From contig JAIKZG010000048.1 in NCBI GenBank assembly GCA_024682415.1, positions 1 to 43,497 of the forward strand: 43,497 bases of DNA, in the 5' to 3' direction. Positions 26,225 through 35,929 of the stretch are shown here, piece by piece. Position numbers and translations under genes: made by a program. Numbering within the stretch: position 1 is the first letter of the stretch; each line of letters begins with the position of its first letter. The notes below the pieces were generated by a model. It did no database searches, had not been told where the DNA came from, and was given only the letters and a program-made list of their open reading frames with translations. This stretch comes from Prevotella sp. (GTDB taxonomy: Bacteria > Bacteroidota > Bacteroidia > Bacteroidales > Bacteroidaceae).

Positions 26225-28276
26225 ATGAAAATCAGAAATATATTGATGGCAGGCGCTGCTATAGTTAGTCTTACGGCATGTAACGACTATCTCGACGTAG
26301 ACGCACCGTCAAAGCAAGACAATAATTCTGTATTCACCAAGAAGAGCGAAATCAACACTGCTCTCAATGGTGTCTACGCCCAGCTTCTCAGCGGCAACTT
26401 ATATGGCAATGCCCTTATCAACACATTCGTGATGAACAGCGATGTGGAATTTAAGACATACAGCAATGAATTGTCTACCGACAATAGCTATCGCCGCTTC
26501 GACTGCACAAGCCAGGGCAGCGACATCAAGAAGACATGGGATGATGCCTACAAAGGCATAGAATACGCCAACAACTTCATCTATCAGCTTGAGCATAGCC
26601 CATTGTATCAGGAGGGAGATTCCGACCTCGTGCAGCAAATGGGTGAGGCCAAAGTGATGCGAGCAATGCTCTATCACGACATCATGTGGCTCTTCGGCGA
26701 TGTGCCATTCTCTTTTGAGCCTACATCCGTGACCAAGGGCACTGTGCTCCCTATAGTAAGTCGCGACACCATCAACGCACGCCTTATCGCCGACCTTGAA
26801 GCGATAGCTCCTAAGATGAAATTCGCTGCCAACCTCACCGATGGCGTGGAGCGAGTTTCTAAGGAATTCTGCTGGTCGATGATAGCTCGTATAGCTCTTA
26901 CAGCAGGTGGCTATTCATTGCGCCCTGATTTGAATGCCCCGAATAATCATGGCACAATGGCGCGCCCAGATAACTACAAGCAGCTGTATGAAACGGCGAT
27001 GAACTATTGCGACTCAGTAATCAAGTCGGGCACTCACCATTTGGGCAAGACCTATCAGCAGGTGTTCGTAGACGAATGCAACTATAAGGTAGCCAATGGC
27101 GACGACCCTATCTTTGAGATTCCTTTCGCTTACAACTCTACAAGCTCTGTAGGCTACATCCATGGCCCAAAGAGCGAGCTTAACAGCGGCACAACATCTG
27201 GCAAGAACATCTGGGGCGAGGCAAGCAGCAGCGCTGCGCTCAACGCTTTCTATCGTTTCCTGTTTGACGATAAGGATTTGCGTCGCGACTATGTTATCGG
27301 CCTGTGGGGCTATCTCTACGACGGCACACCTAACATCAACCGTGGCTACACCACATACAATAACAAGTGGTCGAAGCTTTGGGCTAACGTGAACACCAAT
27401 CCTCAGAGCAGCGGCAACACCGGTATCAACTTCCCATATATGCGTTATGCCGACGTATTGCTGATGTATGCAGAAGCAGCCAACGAAGTGAAGGGCGGCC
27501 CTACTGCCGAGGCTAAGGCAGCAGTTAAGCAGGTGCGTGCGCGCGCATTCGGTGGCAACGACGCTGAAAAGGTGGAAGCCTATGTAGACGCTGCCGCATC
27601 TAAGGAAGACTTTCTGAAAGTGGTGCTTGATGAGCGCAGATTAGAGTTCGCCGGCGAGAACATGCGCTGGAAAGACCTCGTGCGCAACAACAAATACGCT
27701 GAAGAACTCTATTGGACATTCCTTCGCTATATCGGCGCTGCACAGAATGCCGGCACAGGTACTACCTATCTTGAAGCAGTGGAACAGCACGACGGACTTA
27801 CACCTGGCAGATATGAGAACGATATGCCATATTCTCTGTTCTATCGCATAGCTGACAATCCTGTAGATCCATCTAAGTACACCAACACCACTCTTGATGT
27901 GCTTGAGCTTTACAATCCTTATCACGGACAGTATTACGATGAGGGCGAGAAGAAGTGGAAAGCCATACAGATTCCAGCCGATGATGCCAACACACCGACT
28001 AACCGTCGTTGGCAGAATGGCGACTTCTACAACTGGTGGAATGCCGACGCTGCCACTCCTAAGAACGAGTGCCTCTATTCATTGTATGGATTTATCCGTG
28101 GCGAAGCCGATCAGTTCTTCCTCGTAAACAACGACGGAACTACTATCCCTATGCCAGAGCCAAATGAATTGAACGTAAACGCATTGCCAGTAGTGCGCTA
28201 TATTCTTCCTTATCCTAACGCTGTAATTCAGCGTAGCGCGGGACAATATAAGAACTACTATGGCTATAACAACTAA
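26225..28276 (+). CDS. SusD/RagB-type surface glycan-binding lipoprotein
   Basis: A 683-residue lipoprotein that caps the SusC barrel. The signal ends in lipobox SLTAC with Cys19 lipidated, followed by NDYLDVDAPSK, typical of SusD starts. TPR-like helices follow (WDDAYKGIEYANNFIYQLEH near 100-120, EAKVMRAMLYHDIMWLFGDVPF near 139-160), then the variable lid and the C-terminal VLDERRLEFAGENMRWKDLVR block, the RagB/SusD signature. It starts 19 bases after susC. The length is at the long end for the family. Confidence 0.94.
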   Translation: MKIRNILMAGAAIVSLTACNDYLDVDAPSKQDNNSVFTKKSEINTALNGVYAQLLSGNLYGNALINTFVMNSDVEFKTYSNELSTDNSYRRFDCTSQGSDIKKTWDDAYKGIEYANNFIYQLEHSPLYQEGDSDLVQQMGEAKVMRAMLYHDIMWLFGDVPFSFEPTSVTKGTVLPIVSRDTINARLIADLEAIAPKMKFAANLTDGVERVSKEFCWSMIARIALTAGGYSLRPDLNAPNNHGTMARPDNYKQLYETAMNYCDSVIKSGTHHLGKTYQQVFVDECNYKVANGDDPIFEIPFAYNSTSSVGYIHGPKSELNSGTTSGKNIWGEASSSAALNAFYRFLFDDKDLRRDYVIGLWGYLYDGTPNINRGYTTYNNKWSKLWANVNTNPQSSGNTGINFPYMRYADVLLMYAEAANEVKGGPTAEAKAAVKQVRARAFGGNDAEKVEAYVDAAASKEDFLKVVLDERRLEFAGENMRWKDLVRNNKYAEELYWTFLRYIGAAQNAGTGTTYLEAVEQHDGLTPGRYENDMPYSLFYRIADNPVDPSKYTNTTLDVLELYNPYHGQYYDEGEKKWKAIQIPADDANTPTNRRWQNGDFYNWWNADAATPKNECLYSLYGFIRGEADQFFLVNNDGTTIPMPEPNELNVNALPVVRYILPYPNAVIQRSAGQYKNYYGYNN

Positions 28277-28305
28277 GTGTATAAACACCACAACCTATTG
28301 AAAAG

Positions 28306-30495
28306 ATGAAAAAGAATATATTTTATATACTGACACTGCTTGTCGGTCTATGCTCATTCTCTTCATGCCACGATGACGACGACATCGCGCCTGACGCACA
28401 GCGTGAGTTTATGACCATGTTCCGTGTGGACAACAACACAGGTAGGGGCGAAAACGACCCTTACAGATGTCAGGTAGTAAATCGCAATGCCTTCCACCTT
28501 TATTGGTATGGAGTGAAGGATTGCGCAGGCTACGAGATAAAGATGGCTCTCCAGCCTAATGTGTCGTCGGGTCTTGCCTCTGACTGGGAGAATCCCGACT
28601 ACATCCTTCTCGACACCATCGTGGGCCCAGATAAATTAGACATGATGGTAGAGCATCTGCAATATGGCACTCAATATCGTTTCGCCATTCGCACGCTTTC
28701 AGCCAAAGGCGAGGCTTACCACTCTAAGTGGTATGGCTACGGCAACGGCCGTCAGTGGGCAGAATGGTATGGCGACCAGACTGAATATCGCTATGCCGTG
28801 CCGTCAGTAATTGAGCAGACAAATATTGAGCGCAACAAGTTCCGAGTAAATCTCAACCGCGCTTATGCCAACTCAGGCGATAACGCCACCACCGACTTCA
28901 AATCTCATTTCGAGGTAGACGGCAATGGCAACTTCGTGATGCAGAAGCTCACCGTAGAGCCTTCTCCTACCAACCCCGACGCTGCTGTGCCTGAACAGTT
29001 CAGAAACTATACCCTCACCGAGGAAGACTTCGCTCGCGGATATATCGACATAGAGGGATTGGACGAGAACAGTGTTTACAACGTAAACGTAGTAAACGAA
29101 AACGTTCCTTACAATGTAGACGCTGTCTACAACACTCTTTCAGTGCGCACCGATGGTATAGTGGGCGAGCCTATCCTTATCAAGCACATTGTAGATCCTG
29201 CTGATACCATCAAGGGCGCGAAGGAATACAACGCCTGCCGTATCGATACCATTATCAACAACTTCACCAAGGACAACTCTTTGGCAGAAGGACAGATATT
29301 CTATCTTGAGGGCGGCAAGACATATTATCTTGCCAACAACACAGGTATCTGCAAGGGCTTCACATTGCGCACCAATCCTGAAGACCTCGCTGCCGGCAAG
29401 GGTCGCGCCAAGGTGTTGCTCAATGGTATGTCTACCATCAACAACGCGCCTGTAACGATGAACTTCATGTTCGGTCGCCAGCCTCAGCTCGGCGAGCTTG
29501 GTGAAATCTACGTTAAGTCGGTCATCTTTGAAGATATAGATTTCGACTGCCCATTGGCTCTCTTCTTCGACGGAAAGAACAACGGCACGGGTAACTACTT
29601 CATCAATATGTATTCCGACGGTATGCAGTGCACATTCCAGTCGCTCACCATCCGCAACTGCTCATTCCAGCACATGGTGCGCGGATTCCTTCGCGTGCAA
29701 GGCCCTAAGCGTAAACGTTTCCAGCACATATTGATTGAGAACTGCGAGTTCTACAACAATGGTTTCTATGATAACAAGGGCTCTGGCTATCCATGGATAA
29801 CAGCCGACGACCGTGTTACCACTACCAATATCTTTATGGACTGCGTGTTCCGTAACAACACTATCTACGATTCTCCTCGTACATCATTGTTTACCAACGG
29901 AACAAAGAATGTAGCTTACACTGCCGACGTGCATTACAACATCACGGTGGAAAACAACACATTCGTGAACTTCTCTACCCGCACCTCAGGACAGTATATG
30001 TTCTCATTCCGCTATATTCCTGCGGGAAGCAGCATCACCGTAAAGAAGAATCTCTTTATCCTCGCTAAGGCTAATGGCGACAAGCGTCCGCTTAACTTCG
30101 CCGGAATGGATATCCGCAACATCGTAAACAGCGGTGAGCTGTCGTTCGACATCTGCGACAACTATTCTACAAGCAACAACCTCACGAGCGGACAGATATT
30201 CTCAAGCGGCGCGTTCTCTGCCAAGAAGAACAGCGCGGGCACATGGCCTACATGGAATGTTTCGGGCGCAAGCGGACTCAACGTCATTGCCGACGACATT
30301 ACCAACGAGGAACTCATGGTAGCTCCAAATCCAAAACACATTACTGCTAAGGGCGACGGCTCTGACTGCCCTGGCTTGATGCACTACACGGATAACCTCG
30401 ACGGATTGTATTTCCGCAACTCAGCGAAAGTGCTCAACAGCGCAATCTACACCAAGGGTATCGGAGCGTCTAAATGGCGCACTACATTGAAGTAA
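28306..30495 (+). CDS. Surface lipoprotein with beta-helix domain (DUF4957/DUF5123-like)
   Basis: A 729-residue lipoprotein: signal with FSSC (Cys21) followed by HDDDDI, an acidic stretch that fits the Bacteroidetes surface-export signal. A fibronectin-III-like domain (about 55-150, AYEIKMALQ... to YRFAIRTLSA) is followed by a repetitive Asn-rich right-handed beta-helix-like region (about 320-620: ITIRNCSF, ILIENCEFYNNGF, FMDCVFRNNTIYD, ITVENNTFVNF). This arrangement resembles proteins with DUF4957 and DUF5123, often the third gene of susCD loci and seen near pectin loci, from memory. No catalytic residues are recognisable. It likely binds the same ligand as SusD. It ends the operon. Confidence 0.8.
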   Translation: MKKNIFYILTLLVGLCSFSSCHDDDDIAPDAQREFMTMFRVDNNTGRGENDPYRCQVVNRNAFHLYWYGVKDCAGYEIKMALQPNVSSGLASDWENPDYILLDTIVGPDKLDMMVEHLQYGTQYRFAIRTLSAKGEAYHSKWYGYGNGRQWAEWYGDQTEYRYAVPSVIEQTNIERNKFRVNLNRAYANSGDNATTDFKSHFEVDGNGNFVMQKLTVEPSPTNPDAAVPEQFRNYTLTEEDFARGYIDIEGLDENSVYNVNVVNENVPYNVDAVYNTLSVRTDGIVGEPILIKHIVDPADTIKGAKEYNACRIDTIINNFTKDNSLAEGQIFYLEGGKTYYLANNTGICKGFTLRTNPEDLAAGKGRAKVLLNGMSTINNAPVTMNFMFGRQPQLGELGEIYVKSVIFEDIDFDCPLALFFDGKNNGTGNYFINMYSDGMQCTFQSLTIRNCSFQHMVRGFLRVQGPKRKRFQHILIENCEFYNNGFYDNKGSGYPWITADDRVTTTNIFMDCVFRNNTIYDSPRTSLFTNGTKNVAYTADVHYNITVENNTFVNFSTRTSGQYMFSFRYIPAGSSITVKKNLFILAKANGDKRPLNFAGMDIRNIVNSGELSFDICDNYSTSNNLTSGQIFSSGAFSAKKNSAGTWPTWNVSGASGLNVIADDITNEELMVAPNPKHITAKGDGSDCPGLMHYTDNLDGLYFRNSAKVLNSAIYTKGIGASKWRTTLK

Positions 30496-30523
30496 TTGTT
30501 CTTACCATACCAAATGTCTTATC

Positions 30524-30567
30524 TCTCCCGACCGCTCACCCATGTGGGCAGTCGGGAGATTTTTTTG
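30524..30567 (+). terminator. Terminator of the susC-susD operon
   Basis: TCTCCCGAC (30524-30532) pairs perfectly with GTCGGGAGA (30551-30559), followed by a run of seven T's (30561-30567). It is 29 bases past the lipoprotein stop and separates it from the M60 gene. Confidence 0.9.
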
Positions 30568-30621
30568 TGATGATACTATGAAAAGTATAAAATATATACA
30601 AATTGTAAGCCGCTTGTGTTT

Positions 30622-30629
30622 TATATTTG
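30622..30629 (+). promoter_or_regulatory. -7 element upstream of the M60 peptidase gene
   Basis: TATATTTG matches TAnnTTTG. TTG at 30603-30605 is 16 bases upstream, a little close. The start near 30636 would give a leader of about 67 bases. With the terminator just before it, this supports separate transcription of the peptidase. Confidence 0.5.
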
Positions 30630-30702
30630 TAAAATATTGTAGGGTGGTATCACCATCCTGCATGGAAATAAGGAGAATTGTAACTTAAGGGAAGATAAGC
30701 TT

Positions 30703-33700
30703 ATGAAACATAGAATACTCTGTGTTATATTGATGGCTATTTGCAGCGTGGCTTCATTCGCTGCCGACATTGCCGACGGTTATTATCGCCTGCAAAACAG
30801 GGTGACAAATGCGTGTATGTCGATTAATAGCGGCTATTGGAGCGTTCCTATCGTGCAGACTCTTAACGAAAGCAGCTTGCAGCAGGTGTGGTATATCGCT
30901 TCCGACGGCGCAGGTGGATATACGATACGCAACTGCTTCACAGGTCTTTATTACGGACATCAGACCACGAAAGCAGGCTGGCTGCCTATGCAGAATGTGG
31001 CTCATTCGTTTTATGCCACACAGTCTGGCGATGGCACTGCCTATGCCTTCAATTCCACAGCCGGCGCTGTGGACGCTACTACCGACGCGATAAGCATTCG
31101 TGCCACAAGTGGCAGAGACTGGGTGCAGGCCGACGCGCGCACAAGCACTTACGCATGGTGGCTGCTCTCAGCCGTAACGGGCGATTTGGCAGAGACTGCC
31201 GCCCTCAACCTTGCCAATGCCGAAATCGACATCAGCAAGGTGTATCGCGTGTCGAGCGCAAACTATGCCGACCATGTGATGGACGTTTCCTTCTCTGACA
31301 GCACATTGAGAACAGCTGCCGTCGTAGAGGGCGACGTGAGCCAATGCTGGAAGCTGGTGTTGCCTCCTGGCGGTGATACCTATATGCTGCAAAATCAATA
31401 TACGCAGTATTATGTGCAAGACCAGACCACCCAAAGTGCTTATTTCAATACAGGGCGCACAGAGAGCGGATGCGTGCTGATAAAAAACGGCAACTATCCT
31501 GCTAAGAAAGATTTCGCTATCGGGCGCGGAAGGGCAAGAATTGCCTATGGAGCAGGCGACTGGGTGAACAATGGTTTGCACTGCTCCGCGTCTCAGGGTT
31601 ATAATGTGGTGCTTTGGAATTACAAGTCGGATGCTTCATTCTGGAATCTTGTTGAGGCCACCGACGTTACTCCTGCCATGATAGCCGAGGCACAGGAAGA
31701 CTATTCAAGCAAACATTACATAATTGACAACGCACAGCCGTTCACCACACAGCTGATGACGATATTCACCGACTCTGCCTGCACCACGCTGAAAGGCGAA
31801 TACGCTGCCATGAGCGACGCCGACCTCACGGCAGCCATGAGCAGTCTGCCAGCGGAGATAATAGGGCATGCCATAAAGGTGAAAAACAACTCGTGGGCGG
31901 CATGGGAAAAGGAATTCCGCATTCAGGCATATAAGCCATATAGCGACCCTCGATATTGGGCGCGAGTGCTGAATACGAGCATCTACGGACGCTACGACAA
32001 CCCTACGGGCATAGTAGCTTCAAGCCCCGACTCTCCTATCTATATGTATGTAGACGAAGTGCCTGCCAACTGCCAGCTCTATGTGGAGACGATGAAGGAT
32101 CAGACCATCAACACTTATGAATTTGCACAAGAGCTGAAGTCGGGCCTCAACGTGTTCTTCCCTCCTACCGACACCTCACAGGTCTACATTCGCTACTGGA
32201 GCGCCGACAGCACTCTGCTCGCTTCTTATCCTCACGTGAAGATACATATAGAGGGCGGAAAGGTGACAGGCTATTTCGACATAAACAAATTCACCAATGC
32301 CGACTGGACGCAGATGAAGGCCGACGGACTTTTCACCCACAAATATATCGACGTGCTTGGCGATTTCGTGCAGTGGCACATTTTCTCTTCCATTCCTAAG
32401 GAGCATATCCCTACCGACAAGATTGTGGAGACGATGAAATGCTGGGATGGTATCGAGAAACTGCAGCTCAGCATAGCAGGGCTTATCGAGGGCGAGGAAG
32501 GCGTGTATGAAGACCTCTACCCCAAGCGATTCAATAATCACATGATGTGTCGCAACAGCCTCAACGGCGGCATGGACGCTGCCAACTACCGCACTCAATA
32601 TCCTACGAGCGGCTGGGAGATAATCTCGCTCAACTATGAGCCACAGCCAGGTCAGGCTGCCGACTACACCATCCGCAATGGGCAAAACGTGTGGGGCATG
32701 GCTCACGAGATAGGCCACATGAATCAGGGAGCTATCAACACAGCGGGAGCTACCGAGGTTTCCAACAACCTGTTCTCAGAAGCTTGTGTATGGAATTCGG
32801 GCAACACCACCACCCGACTGCAAAACATAAAAATGCAAGCACCTCAGCTGGCGAAGAAAGCCAACTGGCTCACAATGGAGGGCGGAGGATTTAATGCCGA
32901 CAATTCCAAGAATGTGTACTACGCAGGCTGGCGCACGAGAATGTATTTCAACCTCTATCTCTATTTCCATGTATTGAAGAACGACACGCTGTTTTATCCG
33001 AAAGTGTTCCGCGCCATGCGTCGCGACCCTATGGACATGCGTGCCACCATTTCGGGCAACGACAACTACTTGAAATTGGCTCGTGTGATGTCTAACGTGG
33101 CAAAAATGAATCTCGTAGACTATTTCACCTACTGGGGCTTCTTCACCCCTATCGAGAATGCGCCTGTGCATTGCTATTCTACATGGACGGTAACCACCAC
33201 TCAGGAGGACATCGACGCCACCAAGGCTTACATAGCAGCGCAAGGTCCTGCCAACGCCTCAATGATATTCATCGACGACCGCGTAACCCAGATACCGCGC
33301 ACCGACGGAGTGAGCGGATATAAATGGCCTTATCGTAACAACAGCCAGAGCAGCATGCTTGCGCAAGGCCCTCTCACCATGGGCGACATTCAGCTTTTCG
33401 CCACCAAGCCTGAGCCTACGGGATATGAGTTCGACATCAATGAGAACGGCTTCGTCACCATCCCAGCCGAGGCAGAGGGAGCGTGCGGCATAAAGATATA
33501 CGATAAGAACGGCACTTTGGCGTTCGTGGCTGCCACCGACACTTTCACCATTCCTCGATGGCTCATGGAAGAAGGAGGCTACACCATTCGCATACAGAAA
33601 TACGATGGCACCGACGTGCTTGCCAAGGCGATAGAAAACCAGGCGTTGCAAGTGGATTCCGACTGCTTCTCTACTTTCTACACCGATAAGCCTTTCATCA

Positions 33701-34242
33701 TGCCAAATAATGTGCGTGGCGGAGTGGTAACATCGGTAAGCGGAAGCTCAATGTCGATAGACTATATGTATGCTCCGGGCGACATCGTGCCGGCCAACAC
33801 TGCTGTAATCCTCAATGGCGACTACGGCGGCATTCATAACTTTGCCGTGCCCGACGACGCTACGGGGGCAAGAGTGCCTGCCGTGAACTATCTTAAAGGT
33901 ACTATCACCGAGCAGACCATCACCGCTCAGAGTGGCTACCTATACTATAAGCTCACTTACGACAACGATGGCAACAACCTCGGCTTCTATTGGGGCGAAG
34001 CAAGTGGCGGAGCGTTCTTAAATGGCGCTCACAAGGCATATCTCGAAGTGCCCACGAGCATTACGGGGGCAAAGAGCCTTTCATTCCTCGACGCCACAGG
34101 AATCAACGATATCAGAACAGACAAAAAGATAAACGACAACTTCACCATCTACTCGCTCACAGGCGTGAACCTCGGCACAGATTTAAACTCATTGCCGAGC
34201 GGAGTATATGTGAGAGGAGGCAAGAAGATAGTGAAAAGATAA
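30703..34242 (+). CDS. Secreted M60 (enhancin-like) zinc metallopeptidase
   Basis: A 1179-residue secreted protease. After a Sec signal (1-20, ending in FAA) come two ricin-like beta-trefoil-type repeats (about 22-160 and 175-335: DGYYRLQNRVTNACMS, VYRVSSANYADHVMD). The M60 domain spans about 420-830, with the zinc motif H668-E669-I-G-H672 and the third-ligand/gluzincin Glu685, fitting HExxH(8-28)E. Later beta-sandwich domains (about 860-1130) end in a tail (YSLTGVNLGTDLNSLPSGVY) like type IX secretion sorting domains. M60 enzymes cut O-glycosylated mucin-type proteins in characterised gut species; that target is an inference here. It has its own promoter and terminator and follows a susCD locus. 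Confidence 0.88.
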   Translation: MKHRILCVILMAICSVASFAADIADGYYRLQNRVTNACMSINSGYWSVPIVQTLNESSLQQVWYIASDGAGGYTIRNCFTGLYYGHQTTKAGWLPMQNVAHSFYATQSGDGTAYAFNSTAGAVDATTDAISIRATSGRDWVQADARTSTYAWWLLSAVTGDLAETAALNLANAEIDISKVYRVSSANYADHVMDVSFSDSTLRTAAVVEGDVSQCWKLVLPPGGDTYMLQNQYTQYYVQDQTTQSAYFNTGRTESGCVLIKNGNYPAKKDFAIGRGRARIAYGAGDWVNNGLHCSASQGYNVVLWNYKSDASFWNLVEATDVTPAMIAEAQEDYSSKHYIIDNAQPFTTQLMTIFTDSACTTLKGEYAAMSDADLTAAMSSLPAEIIGHAIKVKNNSWAAWEKEFRIQAYKPYSDPRYWARVLNTSIYGRYDNPTGIVASSPDSPIYMYVDEVPANCQLYVETMKDQTINTYEFAQELKSGLNVFFPPTDTSQVYIRYWSADSTLLASYPHVKIHIEGGKVTGYFDINKFTNADWTQMKADGLFTHKYIDVLGDFVQWHIFSSIPKEHIPTDKIVETMKCWDGIEKLQLSIAGLIEGEEGVYEDLYPKRFNNHMMCRNSLNGGMDAANYRTQYPTSGWEIISLNYEPQPGQAADYTIRNGQNVWGMAHEIGHMNQGAINTAGATEVSNNLFSEACVWNSGNTTTRLQNIKMQAPQLAKKANWLTMEGGGFNADNSKNVYYAGWRTRMYFNLYLYFHVLKNDTLFYPKVFRAMRRDPMDMRATISGNDNYLKLARVMSNVAKMNLVDYFTYWGFFTPIENAPVHCYSTWTVTTTQEDIDATKAYIAAQGPANASMIFIDDRVTQIPRTDGVSGYKWPYRNNSQSSMLAQGPLTMGDIQLFATKPEPTGYEFDINENGFVTIPAEAEGACGIKIYDKNGTLAFVAATDTFTIPRWLMEEGGYTIRIQKYDGTDVLAKAIENQALQVDSDCFSTFYTDKPFIMPNNVRGGVVTSVSGSSMSIDYMYAPGDIVPANTAVILNGDYGGIHNFAVPDDATGARVPAVNYLKGTITEQTITAQSGYLYYKLTYDNDGNNLGFYWGEASGGAFLNGAHKAYLEVPTSITGAKSLSFLDATGINDIRTDKKINDNFTIYSLTGVNLGTDLNSLPSGVYVRGGKKIVKR

Positions 34243-34357
34243 ATGATTAATTTAAATCATCGCCAATCTATGATGCACACATACATTTTCCAATCTAACG
34301 TGTGAGCCACGGAGTGCTCACATAGGGTAATTTGATTGCATTATATTGGGTAACATG

Positions 34358-34397
34358 AAGCCCGGTGAGAGAAGACTCTCATCGGGCTTTGCTTTTT
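34358..34397 (+). terminator. Terminator after the M60 gene
   Basis: AAGCCCGGTGAGAG pairs with CTCTCATCGGGCTT over 14 bp with one G-T, loop AAGA, followed by TGCTTTTT. A second small dyad (TGTGAGC 34301-34307 with GCTCACA 34316-34322) lies between it and the stop codon. Confidence 0.85.
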
Positions 34398-34410
34398 AAT
34401 TTCCGCGCCC

Positions 34411-34819
34411 AATCAAGTTTGATTTTGGGTCGCTAAGGAATTTCTAACTCCAATCAACTTTGATTTTGCTTCGCCAGGGAATTTCCAGCTCCAATCAAGT
34501 TTGGTTTTGCTTCGCCAAGGAATTTCTAAGTTCAATCAAGTTGGATTTCGTGTCGCCAAGGAATCTCCAATCCCAATCAAGTTGGATTTCGTGTCGCCAG
34601 GGAATCTCTAATTCCAATCAAGATTGATTTCGTGTCGCCAGGGAATCTCTAATTCCAATCAGGTTTGATTTTGCTTCGCCAAGGAATTTCTAATCCCAAT
34701 CAACTTTGGTTTTGGTCGCCAAGGAATTTCCAATCCCAATCAAGTTTGGTTTCGTGTCGCCAGGGAATCTCCAATCCCAATCAAGTTGTGTTTTGGCTTG
34801 CCAAGAAATTTCTGCGCTT
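34411..34819. repeat. Tandem repeat array 3, 41-bp period, ten copies
   Basis: Ten head-to-tail units begin at 34411, 34452, 34493, 34534, 34575, 34616, 34657, 34698, 34738 and 34779; all steps are 41 bp except one of 40. Each starts AATCAAGTTTGATTT or a close variant (an imperfect dyad), continues with a TCGCCAAGGAATTT-like block and ends in a (C/T)TAATCCC-like stretch. Since 41 is not a multiple of three, it is not coding. It fills the convergent gap between the M60 gene (ends 34242) and the TPR gene (ends 34862). Units differ by a few bases, with sub-types (TTGCTTCGCC or TTCGTGTCGCC) that alternate along the array. There are no spacers, so it is not CRISPR. Confidence 0.95.
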
Positions 34820-34861
34820 AATATATTTTTCCAAATAAAATATTTGTAAATTAATTCATTT

Positions 34862-35920
34862 TCAATAGTTGCTGTTTCGCTTTTTTATCAAGCTCATATC
34901 AGAAGATTCTTTTGCTGTAGCCTTTTCTATATATAATTTTAAAAATTTCTTCGCCTTTTCATTTTTCCCACATAACCCAAACATTTGAGCCGCATTGTAA
35001 TATGATAATTCATCAGAAGGGACAAATTCCGTACATTTTTCAAAAGCAGAGGCAGCTTCTGTATAATGATGAATACTGAAATGAGCCGATGCCAGATACT
35101 TATAAAGGTAAAACATTAAATCATCAGACGGATATACTATTTTTATGGCTTCATTTAAATATTCGATTGATTCTTCAATCAGTCCAAGCGATAATGCAGT
35201 TTTACCTAATCTGTAAAGGCTCTTAAAATCTTTATTCTTTTTTATAGTAGATGCTTTCTGTAGATGATTATATGCTAAATTAGTACTATCTATCTGATCA
35301 TAGCAGATACCAATAATAAAATTAGTTTCATAATTGTCTATACCTTTATCAATCAGTTGTTTATACATCTGTATCGCAGCCTTATAATCCATCATCAAGT
35401 AAAGGGCATAAGCCTGTTGTCTGTTAATAAATATATTGGTGGAATCGTAATCTATATATTTTTGTAATATTTTTGTTGCTTGTTCTGGCTGATTGTTTTC
35501 ATTTAAATAATCAGCCATTGAAGTAATAATTTCACAGTCGTGCGGATACTTATTTAGAATATAATTACCCCAATAGATAATTGAGTCTTTTTTATCAAGT
35601 GATTTATAGGAATAGAATAGTTTTCTCATATCATCGTTTGAAAGGCTATCCATTGGTATCAATGATAATGTCCTTACACAGGAAATATTATCTCCTTGTC
35701 TGACATAGCAATTTGCAATCTTTCTGATTATTGAATTATCTATTTTTTCTTGCGATGCCAATTTATAATAATGTAGAGCACGAATAATATCATAATTGAC
35801 CATACAACTGTCACCTGCCGAGATATATGATGATGTAGAAATATCCTTTTTCGCGATAGACGACATTGATATCATCAACAACAAAAATATTACAATGTTT
35901 TTTGATAAATAGCGATTCAT
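34862..35920 (-). CDS. Secreted TPR-repeat protein
   Basis: A 352-residue protein with an N-terminal signal peptide or signal anchor (KNIVIFLLLMISMSSIA, about residues 8-23) and then tetratricopeptide-type helical pairs across almost the whole length: ALHYYKLASQEK, PEQATKILQKYIDYD, YKAAIQMYKQLIDKG, NLAYNHLQKASTIKK, IEESIEYLNEAIKI, YTEAASAFEKCTEFVP. TPR proteins act as peptide- or protein-binding scaffolds, here in the periplasm. It is third in a minus-strand unit LytTR - TonB - TPR, starting 9 bases after the TonB stop. It is AT-rich like its neighbours. A role with the divergent peptide genes is inferred from position only. Confidence 0.8.
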   Translation of the reverse strand: MNRYLSKNIVIFLLLMISMSSIAKKDISTSSYISAGDSCMVNYDIIRALHYYKLASQEKIDNSIIRKIANCYVRQGDNISCVRTLSLIPMDSLSNDDMRKLFYSYKSLDKKDSIIYWGNYILNKYPHDCEIITSMADYLNENNQPEQATKILQKYIDYDSTNIFINRQQAYALYLMMDYKAAIQMYKQLIDKGIDNYETNFIIGICYDQIDSTNLAYNHLQKASTIKKNKDFKSLYRLGKTALSLGLIEESIEYLNEAIKIVYPSDDLMFYLYKYLASAHFSIHHYTEAASAFEKCTEFVPSDELSYYNAAQMFGLCGKNEKAKKFLKLYIEKATAKESSDMSLIKKRNSNY

Positions 35921-35929
35921 ATTTTTATT

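Noticed and set aside
34411..34819. CRISPR array
   Set aside because: Units are contiguous and similar over their full length, with no unique spacers, and no cas genes are present.
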